DNA from: Pseudonocardiaceae bacterium
GTDB lineage: Bacteria; Actinomycetota; Actinomycetes; Mycobacteriales; Pseudonocardiaceae
Length of the DNA stretch: 52,180 nucleotides
Reading direction: 5' to 3'
Assembly: GCA_009379845.1 (NCBI GenBank)
Contig: WHSZ01000040.1
Span: forward strand, 1 to 52,180
Shown: positions 1-7,014 of the stretch, one piece after another
How positions within the stretch are numbered: position 1 is the stretch's first letter
How the letters are laid out: every line of letters starts with the position of its first letter
Position numbers and translations under genes: made by a program
Notes under the pieces: generated by a model
What the model saw: only the letters and a program-made list of their open reading frames with translations
What the model was told of the DNA's origin: nothing
Database searches by the model: none

Positions 1-339
1 CCCCTTAGCGGCACCCTCCTCGACGTCGGACGCAAACGCTATCCCTCACCCGGACTCGCCGAACACATCCGGACACGGGACCGCACCTGCCGCTTCCCCG
101 GCTGCCCCCGCCCCGCCACCAGCTGCGAACTCGACCACTCCACCGTCCACACGAAAGGCGGCACCACCAGCGACGGGAACCTCGGACCCTGGACACTCAC
201 ACAACCCACACCGGGACACTTCGTCTGGACCAGCCCCACCGGCGACACCTACGAAGTCACCCCCGAACCACTCCACGAACCCCAACCCACACCACCACCG
301 ACACCACCAGCGCAACCCGACGACCCACCACCATTCTGA
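1..339 (+). CDS. DUF222/13E12-type HNH endonuclease, C-terminal fragment with damaged HNH
   Basis: The reading frame is open from the window edge to TGA at 337-339, so the N-terminal DUF222 region is outside. The visible part starts with the usual pre-HNH segment (RTRDRTCRFPGC, then CELDH), which matches the first half of the HNH zinc-finger nuclease found in actinobacterial 13E12-repeat proteins. After TTSDGNLG the family normally continues with a CxxHHxxK segment and a GW. Here the sequence goes straight to PWTLTQPTPGHF, so roughly 15 residues carrying the last Cys/His ligands are missing in frame. The tail is proline-rich. I infer a catalytically dead or decaying copy. Family assignment is confident; the effect on activity is inference. 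Confidence 0.75.
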   Translation, partial: PLSGTLLDVGRKRYPSPGLAEHIRTRDRTCRFPGCPRPATSCELDHSTVHTKGGTTSDGNLGPWTLTQPTPGHFVWTSPTGDTYEVTPEPLHEPQPTPPPTPPAQPDDPPPF

Positions 340-347
340 GTCGACGG

Positions 348-824
348 TCACCCCGCGATCCGCGCCACCACCGCTCCGGACAACCGCACCAGCTCGGCCG
401 GCGCCAACTCGATCTCCAGGCCGCGCCGGCCGGCCGAGACGAACACCGTGTCGAAACCGCGCACGGATTCGTCGATCACGACCGGTAGCCGCTTGCGCTG
501 CCCGAGCGGCGAGATACCGCCGGCCACGTACCCGGTGGCACGCTCAGCGGCTGACACCTCGGCCATCCGCGCCTTCTTGCCGCCGGCGGCCGCTGCCAGA
601 GCCTTCACGTCGAGCTGCGAAGTCACCGGAACCACCCCAACAACCAAGGCACCGTCGACGTCCACGACCAGCGTCTTGAAGACCCGCTCCGCGTCCAGTC
701 CGAGCGCCTCGGCCGCCTCCATGCCGTACGACTCGGCCCGCGCATCATGCGAGTAGGAATGGACCGTGTGTGCAACGCCACTGTTGGTCAACAGGTTCGT
801 GGCCGGGGTACCTTTTCCGGGCAT
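348..824 (-). CDS. ybaK: YbaK/EbsC family Cys-tRNA(Pro)/aminoacyl-tRNA deacylase
   Basis: A 158-residue protein, the normal length for freestanding YbaK. Members hydrolyse Cys-tRNA(Pro) made when ProRS mischarges cysteine, acting in trans in the cytoplasm. The conserved catalytic lysine is K50 in the VFKTLVV stretch, and the [12 protein letters not shown] motif typical of YbaK lies at about 98-109. An upstream in-frame ATG exists at 896, but it would lengthen the protein by 24 non-conserved residues and overlap the sigR promoter, so the ATG at 824 is preferred. The gene is divergent from sigR and convergent with the HNH fragment. The same window encodes a ProRS with its own INS editing domain (41.0 kb). 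Confidence 0.9.
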   Translation of the reverse strand: MPGKGTPATNLLTNSGVAHTVHSYSHDARAESYGMEAAEALGLDAERVFKTLVVDVDGALVVGVVPVTSQLDVKALAAAAGGKKARMAEVSAAERATGYVAGGISPLGQRKRLPVVIDESVRGFDTVFVSAGRRGLEIELAPAELVRLSGAVVARIAG

Positions 825-854
825 ATCGCGGAGCGTACGGCCGACCAGTTTGGC

Positions 855-881
855 GGGAATGCGAGACCTGCCAACGACGTT
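855..881 (+). promoter_or_regulatory. SigR-type promoter of sigR-rsrA
   Basis: GGGAAT at 855-860 is followed by exactly 18 bp and GTT at 879-881, matching the known SigR/SigH -35/-10 consensus (GGGAAT-N18-GTT). It points at sigR, which implies positive autoregulation as in Streptomyces sigR and mycobacterial sigH. Transcription should start near 887-890, giving a leader of about 210 nt before the GTG at 1098. Confidence 0.85.
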
Positions 882-1097
882 TACCCCCACGTGCAACAGG
901 TAACCAGTTCGCGGAACCGCACGGATCCCACTCGAACGGATCGCAAAGGCACGCAGCCAGGTGCCACGCGACCGGAACAGCCGAAAACGATGCGCTGCCG
1001 TCCGAACAACGCCCGCGTATCCTCATTGGCGGCCCACACATTCGCCGGGGAGGAAGCGCAGCAGGCGCCCCGCGCTGGCGTACGGCTAGAAGGGAAC

Positions 1098-1760
1098 GTG
1101 TTGCCGAGCACTCAAAGTCCGGCTAACGGGGAACAGCGAGCTTCCGACGAGCAGGTGCCACAGAGCGAGGAAACGGCCGCCGACCGCGCCGAGCGTTTCG
1201 AGCGCGACGCGATGCCGTTGATCGACCAGCTCTACTCCGCGGCGATGCGGATGACCCGCAACCCGGCGGACGCGGAAGACCTCGTCCAGGAGACGTACCT
1301 GAAGGCTTACGGAGCGTTCCAGTCATTCACCCAGGGGACCAACCTCAAAGCGTGGCTGTACCGCATCCTCACCAACACCTACATCAACTCGTACCGCAAG
1401 AAGCAGCGGCAGCCGAGGCAGGAACCCACCGAGGAGATCAGCGACTGGCAGATCGCCCAGGCGGAAAGCCACACCTCATCCGGCCTTCGGTCGGCCGAGG
1501 TCGAGGCGATGGATCGGCTGCCGGATAGCGACGTCAAGGAAGCGCTGCAGGAGTTGCCCGAGGAATTCCGCCTCGCGGTATATCTCGCGGACGTCGAAGG
1601 CTTCCCCTACAAGGAAATCGCGGACATCATGGAAACCCCGATCGGTACCGTGATGTCCCGCCTGCACCGGGGGCGGCGGCAGCTGCGCGAGCTGCTGACC
1701 GGCGTGGCCACCGAGCGGGGCTTCTTGCGCGGCAAACAGCGGGAGGTGGCTGGGTCATGA
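1098..1760 (+). CDS. sigR: ECF sigma factor SigR/SigH (thiol-oxidative stress)
   Basis: A group IV sigma factor of 220 residues from GTG 1098. Sigma region 2 spans about residues 38-105, with the near-invariant stretches [16 protein letters not shown] and [14 protein letters not shown] of the SigR/SigH subfamily. Region 4 lies at about 150-205 and includes [11 protein letters not shown] and [17 protein letters not shown]. It directs transcription of thioredoxin, mycothiol and proteolysis genes after disulfide stress. AGAAGGGA sits just upstream; TTG 1101 is an equally possible start. The frame is open back to 747, including GTG 891 and ATG 990, so a longer isoform like Streptomyces sigma-R-prime could be made from the autoregulated transcript (inference). 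The stop overlaps the rsrA start (ATGA). Confidence 0.95.
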   Translation: MLPSTQSPANGEQRASDEQVPQSEETAADRAERFERDAMPLIDQLYSAAMRMTRNPADAEDLVQETYLKAYGAFQSFTQGTNLKAWLYRILTNTYINSYRKKQRQPRQEPTEEISDWQIAQAESHTSSGLRSAEVEAMDRLPDSDVKEALQELPEEFRLAVYLADVEGFPYKEIADIMETPIGTVMSRLHRGRRQLRELLTGVATERGFLRGKQREVAGS

Positions 1761-2050
1761 GCTGTGGTCAGCCACATGAGACGGATTGCTCGGAAGTACT
1801 GTCCGAGGTGTGGCTGCTGCTCGACGACGAGTGCAACCAGGCGCGCCGGCAGCTGCTGCGCGAGCACCTCGACGAGTGCCAGCCCTGCCTCGAGCAGTAC
1901 GGGATACACGAGCACCTGAAGTTGCTGCTCGCTCGCAAATGCGGTGGCGAGCACGCCCCGGACGAGTTCAAGGAACGGCTACGCTCCACGATCCGCAAGA
2001 CCGTGCTGCAACACGGCGGCGCAACCGTGCCAACAGCCGAAGAAGGCTGA
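1757..2050 (+). CDS. rsrA: Zinc-binding redox-sensing anti-sigma factor RsrA/RshA
   Basis: A 97-residue ZAS-family anti-sigma factor, translationally coupled to sigR by a 4-bp ATGA overlap. The HxxxCxxC zinc motif is H37-C41-C44, and C11 is also present; these are the same positions as the ligands and switch cysteines of Streptomyces coelicolor RsrA. C3, C26 and C62 are additional cysteines. Known role of the family: the reduced, zinc-bound form sequesters SigR, and disulfide formation involving C11 releases the sigma factor. A perfect hairpin follows 15 nt after the stop. Assignment is very secure from motif spacing and context. Confidence 0.95.
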   Translation: MSCGQPHETDCSEVLSEVWLLLDDECNQARRQLLREHLDECQPCLEQYGIHEHLKLLLARKCGGEHAPDEFKERLRSTIRKTVLQHGGATVPTAEEG

Positions 2051-2064
2051 ACTCGTAGGAAAGC

Positions 2065-2096
2065 AATGGCCCCGGCTACTCATCGCCGGGGCCATT
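2065..2096. terminator. Bidirectional terminator between rsrA and bL37
   Basis: A perfect 12-bp inverted repeat (AATGGCCCCGGC, 2065-2076, and its complement, 2085-2096) with an 8-nt loop. It lies between the convergent rsrA and bL37 genes and can serve both strands. No long U-tract follows, as is common in high-GC actinobacteria. Confidence 0.8.
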
Positions 2097-2102
2097 CGTG
2101 CG

Positions 2103-2177
2103 TCAGCTGTTCGGACGCTTGCCGTGATTCGGACGGCGCTTCCTGCGGTCGCGACGCTGACGAGCCTTCTTCGACAT
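2103..2177 (-). CDS. Actinobacterial small ribosomal protein bL37
   Basis: A 24-residue, extremely basic peptide beginning MSKKARQRRDRR and ending NHGKRPNS. The C-terminal NHGKRPN signature is that of bL37, the mini-protein seen in mycobacterial 50S structures. Its start ATG at 2177 has an excellent ribosome-binding site (GAGGAG, 7 nt upstream). A gene this short is usually skipped by gene callers. It lies in the stretch between the anti-sigma gene and the biotinyl carrier gene, on the opposite strand to both. Confidence 0.85.
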   Translation of the reverse strand: MSKKARQRRDRRKRRPNHGKRPNS

Positions 2178-2333
2178 GGAAAATCTCCTCATTTGTCGGG
2201 GCCATCCCCGGCACACGCAGGGCGACTCCAGTGTCGCATGCCGCTTCACGTGGTTGGATTGCCATGTGCGCGACGACCGGCCCGCGCCGCTGCCCCTGTG
2301 AGACATGTCGCGGACCGTGGAGAGGATGAGGTC

Positions 2334-2549
2334 ATGGCCGAAGAGATCCGGGCCGAGATGGTCGCCAACGTGTTCCAGGTGATCGCCCGCGAGGGGCAGC
2401 AACTTGGGGACGGGCAGACCGTGGTGATCTTGGAGTCGATGAAGATGGAGATCCCGGTGCTGACCGAGTCCGCGGGTACCCTGACCCGGATGGCCGTGAA
2501 CGTGGGAGATGTAGTGCAAGAGGGCGACCTGATAGCCGTGATCGACTGA
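2334..2549 (+). CDS. Biotin/lipoyl attachment domain protein (TB7.3-like)
   Basis: A 71-residue single-domain biotinyl carrier. The ESMKM motif at residues 34-38 places the biotinylated lysine at K37, flanked by hydrophobic strands on either side as in BCCP domains. It corresponds to M. tuberculosis biotinylated protein TB7.3 (Rv3221c), which lies in the same order between the anti-sigma gene and the PdtaS kinase gene. It probably serves as a carboxyl carrier for an acyl-CoA carboxylase encoded elsewhere; the partner is not known. Start ATG 2334 follows a GAGGATGAGG purine tract. The kinase gene starts 11 nt after the stop, suggesting one transcript. Confidence 0.9.
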   Translation: MAEEIRAEMVANVFQVIAREGQQLGDGQTVVILESMKMEIPVLTESAGTLTRMAVNVGDVVQEGDLIAVID

Positions 2550-2560
2550 AGCTGTTCGCA

Positions 2561-4042
2561 GTGTCCACACTCTCCGATCTCCTCGCCGAGCACACCGGGC
2601 TGTCCGGGAAGGCCGCCAACCACCTGCAGACGGTCGTCGCCGAATGGCAACTACTCGCCGACCTGTCGTTCGCCGATTTCCTGATGTGGGTGCGGGGCGG
2701 TGAGGACGAGGACTACCTGTGCGTCGCGCAGGCGAGGCCGACCACCGCACCCACCGCGCATCCGGAGGACGTCGTCGGCTGCCGGATGAACGCGACCGAA
2801 CACCCCCAGCTGTACCGGGCGGCGCGGGACATCCGGATCTGCCGGGAAGAAGACCCGCACTGGCACCTCGACGTCCCGATGCGCAGGGAAGCTATCCCGG
2901 TCGCGCTGGACGACGAGGTGATCGCCGTGCTGTCCAGAGAGACGAACCTCGCGGCCGCGAGGGTCCCCAGCCCGCTGGAGATCGCCTACCTCGGCGGCGC
3001 CGCCGACCTTTGCCAGATGATCGCGGACGGCACCTTCCCCACCCCCTCCCCGGCGACCGACGTGCACACCAGCCCCCGCGTCGGGGACGGGTTCATCCGC
3101 CTGGATTCCACCGGCGCGGTCGCGTTCGCCAGCCCGAACGCGCTGTCCGCCTACCACCGGATGGGCCTCGCATCGGACCTCGGGAACGAGCGGTTGGCAC
3201 CGGTTACCCGATCGCTGATCGCCGATCCGTTCGACGCGACAGAGGTCGCGCACTGCATCCTCGGTGCGTTGGAAGGGCGCCCCGGCGCGCGGATCGAAGC
3301 CGAATCCCGGCGCGGTGCTTCCGTACTGTTCCGGGCCCTTCCGTTGCGGCCCAAGGGAAAGCCGGCCGGCGCGCTGGTGCTGGTCCGGGATGTGACGGAG
3401 GTGAAGCGGCGAGACCGCGCGCTGCTGTCCAAGGACGCGACGATCCGTGAGATTCATCACAGAGTGAAGAACAATCTGCAGACCGTCGCCGCGCTGCTAC
3501 GCCTGCAGTTCCGGCGCACCGGTAATCCAGAGGCGCGTGAGGCGCTTGGCGAGTCGGTGCGGAGGGTGGCCTCCATCGCGATGGTGCACGAAGCGCTGTC
3601 CATCTCGGTGGATGAAAGTGTCGACCTGGACGAGCTGCTCGGCAAGGTGCTGCCGATGGTCGGTGAGATGACCGGCTCGGAAAGGCAGGTTCGGCTGGAG
3701 ACATCCGGCACCTTCGGCGTGGTGTCCGCGGCGCTGGCAACGCCACTGGTCATGGTGCTCACTGAGTTGGTGCAGAACGCCCATCAGCACGCCTACTCCG
3801 ACGGCCTGCGCGGCCAGGTGTCGCTGCGCGCGGAACGTTCCGCGAAGTGGCTGGACGTGGTGATCTCGGATGACGGTAAAGGATTGCCGTCCGGCTTCTC
3901 GTTGGAGAGAACCGAAGGGCTTGGCCTGCAGATCGTGCGCACGCTGGTGGAATCCGAGCTGCGCGGGTCACTGTCCCTGCGCCCCCGCCGTCCACAAGGG
4001 ACAGAGGCGGAACTACGGATCCCGCTCAATCCGGTGCGTTGA
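2561..4042 (+). CDS. pdtaS: PdtaS-like cytoplasmic sensor histidine kinase
   Basis: A 493-residue kinase without membrane segments. The N-terminal half is GAF-like followed by a PAS-like domain (about 180-285), then a HisKA_2 dimerisation/phosphoacceptor segment with REIHHRVKNNLQ (H299/H300), then an HATPase domain with N (ELVQNAHQHA), G1 (SDDGKGLP) and G2 (GLGLQIVRTL) boxes. This is the architecture of PdtaS, which phosphorylates the RNA-binding antiterminator PdtaR. PdtaR is not in the window. Synteny with the biotinyl carrier gene upstream and whiB1 downstream matches mycobacteria. GTG 2561 is chosen because it gives the conserved N-terminus MSTLSDLLAEHTGLS. Confidence 0.92.
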   Translation: MSTLSDLLAEHTGLSGKAANHLQTVVAEWQLLADLSFADFLMWVRGGEDEDYLCVAQARPTTAPTAHPEDVVGCRMNATEHPQLYRAARDIRICREEDPHWHLDVPMRREAIPVALDDEVIAVLSRETNLAAARVPSPLEIAYLGGAADLCQMIADGTFPTPSPATDVHTSPRVGDGFIRLDSTGAVAFASPNALSAYHRMGLASDLGNERLAPVTRSLIADPFDATEVAHCILGALEGRPGARIEAESRRGASVLFRALPLRPKGKPAGALVLVRDVTEVKRRDRALLSKDATIREIHHRVKNNLQTVAALLRLQFRRTGNPEAREALGESVRRVASIAMVHEALSISVDESVDLDELLGKVLPMVGEMTGSERQVRLETSGTFGVVSAALATPLVMVLTELVQNAHQHAYSDGLRGQVSLRAERSAKWLDVVISDDGKGLPSGFSLERTEGLGLQIVRTLVESELRGSLSLRPRRPQGTEAELRIPLNPVR

Positions 4043-4102
4043 GTCGATCGGCCTTTGTGGCCCGATTGACCGGGAGTGGATTTAGCCGTGGCCCGCAACA
4101 CA

Positions 4103-4139
4103 AGTGAGGGCCGGCACCAAATGGTGCTCAGCCCTCACT
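4103..4139. terminator. Bidirectional terminator between pdtaS and whiB1
   Basis: Outer stem AGTGAGGGC (4103-4111) pairs with GCCCTCACT (4131-4139). An inner stem GCACC (4114-4118) pairs with GGTGC (4123-4127). It sits between the convergent pdtaS and whiB1 stops. Confidence 0.75.
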
Positions 4140-4154
4140 CGAGTTGCTGGTACT

Positions 4155-4409
4155 TCAGGCGTTGCTGCGAGTACGAAGCCGGGCGTTGCGACGCTTGAGC
4201 GAACGCCGCTCGTCCTCGCTCATGCCGCCCCACACGCCGGCATCCTGGCCCGAGCTCAGCGCCCAGGCCAAACAGTCGGAAGCAACTGTGCAGCGGTGGC
4301 AGACGGCCTTTGCCTCGGCGACCTGCAAGAGCGCCGGACCGGTTGTTCCCACGGGAAAGAACAGCTCAGGGTCCTCGTCTCGGCAGGCTGCGCGATCGCG
4401 CCAGTCCAT
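4155..4409 (-). CDS. whiB1: WhiB1-type [4Fe-4S] transcription factor
   Basis: An 84-residue WhiB protein. The four cluster cysteines are C9, C37, C40 and C46 (C-Xn-CxxC-x5-C), followed by the GVWGG turn at 58-62 and a basic DNA-binding tail (SLKRRNARLRTRS). Length, the MDWR start and synteny with pdtaS identify WhiB1, an essential nitric-oxide-responsive factor that binds SigA region 4. ATG 4409 has AAGGAG 8 nt upstream. A CRP-type site lies about 70-85 bp upstream, as expected because mycobacterial whiB1 is activated by the CRP homologue. Confidence 0.95.
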   Translation of the reverse strand: MDWRDRAACRDEDPELFFPVGTTGPALLQVAEAKAVCHRCTVASDCLAWALSSGQDAGVWGGMSEDERRSLKRRNARLRTRSNA

Positions 4410-4476
4410 CGTTCGTGCTCCTTGCTAGGCGCGTCGTACCGCGCCGTCGTCGGATCATGCGGTCGTTTGGGGTGCT

Positions 4477-4492
4477 TGTGAATGCTTTCACG
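4477..4492. promoter_or_regulatory. CRP-family operator upstream of whiB1
   Basis: TGTGA (4477-4481), six bases, TCACG (4488-4492), one mismatch from the CRP consensus TGTGA-N6-TCACA. The outer bases (TTGTGA / TCACGAA) are also partly symmetric. It lies 68-83 bp upstream of the whiB1 ATG in the direction of transcription. The M. tuberculosis whiB1 promoter is a known CRP (Rv3676) target. Confidence 0.65.
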
Positions 4493-4527
4493 AACAGCGC
4501 GAATGTCAAGGGTCTATCTGGCCAAAT

Positions 4528-4541
4528 GGGTGAACTCACCC
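4528..4541. repeat. Short inverted repeat in the whiB1-lipid kinase intergenic region
   Basis: GGGTGA (4528-4533), two bases, TCACCC (4536-4541). It is about 36 bp further upstream of whiB1 than the CRP-type site. It could be an operator for a second regulator or a weak second CRP-like site; no assignment is possible from sequence alone. Confidence 0.4.
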
Positions 4542-4611
4542 GAACGATCGACGGTGTTGACCTGCGAAACCCGCATAACTACGGAGCCGCAACGCCGTCT
4601 TCAGGGTTTGT

Positions 4612-5526
4612 TCACGCGGCCACGCGCAACGCTCGGCGGACGCAACTGAACTCCACCGACGTCCTCTGACCCAAGAGGTCGCCGTCCACCTGCAAGTTTA
4701 CCGGCTCTTTCGACTTGATGCTCAGGTTTTGCAGATCGTCATGTCGAACGAGCCGTCGACCCCGCTGCTTCGCGGAGCTGCGCAGCGACTGACGCAAGTG
4801 TTTGAGCACGGTGGGTAGCGAAAGGCTACGGAGAGCAAACAATCCTAGGCCGCCGTCCAGCGAGCAGGTCGGATTGAGGTGTAGCGGCCGGTTGCCGAGG
4901 TAGCTCCACGGATCGCTGTTCGACACGAACGCGCTGCGCACCCCTTCGATCGGCGCCCGGCCAGGGAGGTGCAGGGTAAGCTCCGCGCGGCCGTTCGGTG
5001 GGCGCAGGTAAGCCGACACCGCCTTGCGCGCGTAGAGCATCGGGCTGGCCTGCTTCGCACGCTTGTGCTCGACCTCGGCCACCACGTCCGCGTCCCAGCC
5101 CATCCCGGCGTTGAAGGTGAACCAGCGATCGCCCGCGCGACCGAGCGCGACGCGGCGTCCGCGGCCTTCGGCAACGGCCCGCAACAGGTGATGGGTGGCC
5201 TCGATAGGATCGCGCGGCATGCCGAGGGCGCGGGCGAACACGTTGGCCGAGCCGCCGGGCACCACGCCGAGCATCGGCGCACCGAGCCGCCGATCGCCAC
5301 TGAGCAGGCCGTTCACGACTTCGTTGACGGTGCCGTCGCCGCCGTGCGCCACCACAAGGTCCGCCCCGTCGAACGCGGCGCGGGCGGCCGCGTCCAGCGC
5401 GTGACCGCGGTAGTCGGTTTCCACGACCTCCAGCTTGAGCTCGCTGGCAAGCGCGTACGCCAGCACGTCGCGCCCCGCGGGACTCGTCGCGGTCGCCTGC
5501 GGGTTCACCACGAGGACAGCACGCAC
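4612..5526 (-). CDS. Diacylglycerol kinase / YegS-BmrU family lipid kinase
   Basis: About 304 residues. The catalytic domain begins RAVLVVNPQATATS (the phosphate-binding start of the DAGK family), followed by the nucleotide-binding VVAHGGDGTVNEVVNGLL and the substrate loop GVVPGGSANVFARALG. A C-terminal beta-rich domain follows (NLQVDGDLLGQ near the end). Such enzymes phosphorylate diacylglycerol or related lipids to make phosphatidate for phospholipid and PIM recycling; the exact substrate is not readable. GTG 5526 is chosen because it starts directly at the conserved strand. GTG 5544 is possible, and longer ATG starts add unrelated residues. It has the same orientation as whiB1 and lies upstream of it. 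Confidence 0.85.
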   Translation of the reverse strand: MRAVLVVNPQATATSPAGRDVLAYALASELKLEVVETDYRGHALDAAARAAFDGADLVVAHGGDGTVNEVVNGLLSGDRRLGAPMLGVVPGGSANVFARALGMPRDPIEATHHLLRAVAEGRGRRVALGRAGDRWFTFNAGMGWDADVVAEVEHKRAKQASPMLYARKAVSAYLRPPNGRAELTLHLPGRAPIEGVRSAFVSNSDPWSYLGNRPLHLNPTCSLDGGLGLFALRSLSLPTVLKHLRQSLRSSAKQRGRRLVRHDDLQNLSIKSKEPVNLQVDGDLLGQRTSVEFSCVRRALRVAA

Positions 5527-5953
5527 TACCGAAGCGTAGGTCACTCCCCCACGGTGCCATGTTCGCTGCTCGTGCGGGTGTGACACCGCGCGCATCTGTC
5601 TCCGTGACATGGGGCGCTTCAGCAACCTGAGACTTGGACGCTTCCGCGCTTGTGCCACGGGCCGTGTCCGCGCCCGCCGTGGCACGCACATTCGCCGTGC
5701 CTCCGGTGGAGGACGGCGCACATGTCGCTATCCAGCAGCTTCGCTCAGCGGCTACGTGCTCCTTCCTTCGGGGAACCTTCGCCGTGACAAGAGCACCCCG
5801 GGACGACCGCCCCGACTCGTCGACGACGCCGTCGATCATCCGGCACCGACCGCTGCGGGGGAACGTCCGACCGGGTGGCATACCATCGGACTCGCTTCAC
5901 GCTCGGTGGTGACTCCCGGGCGTTACGCCATCCTCGCGTCCTTGGAGATCGCC
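5527..5953. other. 427-bp divergent intergenic region, no gene recognised
   Basis: This lies between the lipid kinase and the small membrane protein. Open frames cross it, but none has a convincing start, codon pattern or family. It contains an inverted repeat GTGCCACGG (5652-5660) / CCGTGGCAC (5677-5685) with a 16-nt loop, which may be a leader hairpin or an attenuator. Confidence 0.4.
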
Positions 5954-6355
5954 GTGCCCACCGTTGACTACGCTCCCCGCTCCGTCCGGCTGGCCGGGGC
6001 GATGGTTTGCGTGCAGGGGCTCGCCGGATTGACGTTCGTCATCATGCTGCTGGCCGGCGGGGTGAGCGGGCCGGGAAGCAACGTGCTTGGCGAGGCGGCC
6101 TACTTCGCGGTGCTCACCGCCGGGGTACTCGCCTGCGGTATCGGGCTGCTGCTCGGCAAGCGGTGGGCTCGTTCCCCAGCCGTGGTCGTGCAGATCCTGC
6201 TCGTCGGGGTCGGCTGGTATGCGCTCGGCCCATCCGGCCGCCCGGAGATCGGTGTGCCGCTGATGGTGTTCTGCGCGGTCCCGCTGGTGCTGGTGTTCAC
6301 CGCGTCGGCGCGCGCGTGGTCGCTCGGCATCACCGAGGGCGAACTCGAGGAGTGA
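5954..6355 (+). CDS. Small four-helix integral membrane protein
   Basis: A 133-residue protein from GTG 5954, which has GGAG 6 nt upstream; the much longer open frame upstream is rejected. It has four hydrophobic segments: AGAMVCVQGLAGLTFVIML, AAYFAVLTAGVLACGIGLLL, AVVVQILLVGVGWYAL and VPLMVFCAVPLVLVFTASA. Small conserved actinobacterial membrane proteins of this shape have no known function. A short tandem duplication overlaps the stop codon. It is convergent with the acetyltransferase gene. Confidence 0.75.
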   Translation: MPTVDYAPRSVRLAGAMVCVQGLAGLTFVIMLLAGGVSGPGSNVLGEAAYFAVLTAGVLACGIGLLLGKRWARSPAVVVQILLVGVGWYALGPSGRPEIGVPLMVFCAVPLVLVFTASARAWSLGITEGELEE

Positions 6356-6369
6356 GCTCGAGGAGTGAG
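6344..6369 (+). repeat. 13-bp tandem duplication across a stop codon
   Basis: CTCGAGGAGTGAG occurs twice in direct tandem (6344-6356, 6357-6369). Degenerate further copies of the GGAGTG core continue to about 6411. The first copy includes the TGA of the membrane protein gene, so the unit looks like replication slippage that duplicated the gene end. Confidence 0.7.
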
Positions 6370-6394
6370 CTCGGGAGTGGGCCGAGGAGTGAGT

Positions 6395-6874
6395 TCAGGA
6401 ACGGGCGAGTGAGCTCAGCGCGTCGCCGGTCAGCCGGAACACCGTCCACTCGTCCATCGGGATCGCGCCGAGGGACTTGTACACCTCGACGGCCGGATTC
6501 CACTTCAGCACCCACCACTCAAGGCGCTGGTAGCCGCGCCGCACGCATTCCTCGGCCAGTGCGGCCAGCAGCGCCTTGCCGAGGCCACTACCCCGGTGTT
6601 CCGGGCGGACGTAGAGGTCCTCGAGATAGATCCCGTGCACGCCGCGCCAGGTGGAGTAGTTCAGGAACCACAACGTGAAGCCAACGACCTGGGCGTCCAC
6701 CTCGGCGACGTGGCCGAACAGTGCTGGCTGCTCGCAGAACAGCGCGGCGTGCAACTGTTCGCCGATCAGGTGGCACTCGTCCGGGGCGCGCTCGTAGTCC
6801 GCGAGCTCGTGCACCAGCTTCACCACGGTGTCCACATCGGATGGTCGTACTCGCCGAATGCGCGGGTCTGGCAT
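6395..6874 (-). CDS. GNAT N-acetyltransferase, diamine (spermidine/spermine-type) subfamily
   Basis: A 159-residue GNAT protein. The acetyl-CoA pyrophosphate loop is RPEHRGSGLGKALL (about 93-106), preceded by the GVHGIYLEDLYV strand and followed by the WWVLKWNPAVEVYKSLGA segment typical of the SAT/thialysine acetyltransferase branch (compare WNxxAxxFYxxxGA). Likely substrates are small primary amines, but this is family-level inference. ATG 6874 is at the conserved N-terminus (IRRVRPSDVDTV). The gene stands alone, with the sodN terminator just upstream of it. Confidence 0.88.
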   Translation of the reverse strand: MPDPRIRRVRPSDVDTVVKLVHELADYERAPDECHLIGEQLHAALFCEQPALFGHVAEVDAQVVGFTLWFLNYSTWRGVHGIYLEDLYVRPEHRGSGLGKALLAALAEECVRRGYQRLEWWVLKWNPAVEVYKSLGAIPMDEWTVFRLTGDALSSLARS

Positions 6875-6949
6875 GTCTTAAGCATGCCATGTGCCCATTC
6901 GCCGATCCGGCGGACAACCACAGCACGGTGGCGATCACCGCTTTCTGAC

Positions 6950-6993
6950 ACGAAAACGGCGCCGGCCCATCGTGAGGGCGGCGCCGTTTTCGT
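6950..6993 (-). terminator. Terminator downstream of sodN
   Basis: A perfect 15-bp stem, ACGAAAACGGCGCCG (6950-6964) with its complement (6979-6993), and a 14-nt loop. The stem carries A4/T4 blocks at its base, so the minus-strand transcript ends GGCGCCG then UUUU. It follows the sodN stop by about 20 nt. Confidence 0.85.
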
Positions 6994-7014
6994 AGGAAGA
7001 ACCGGCAGAGAAGC

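Noticed and set aside
747..1097. Upstream extension of the sigR reading frame, including overlap with ybaK
   Set aside because: The segment 747-886 is before the predicted transcription start and lies in ybaK. The rest is kept only as a possible long isoform.
5609..5953. Long N-terminal extension of the four-helix membrane protein
   Set aside because: It is Arg/Pro-rich and non-hydrophobic, and the GTG at 5954 has a good ribosome-binding site.
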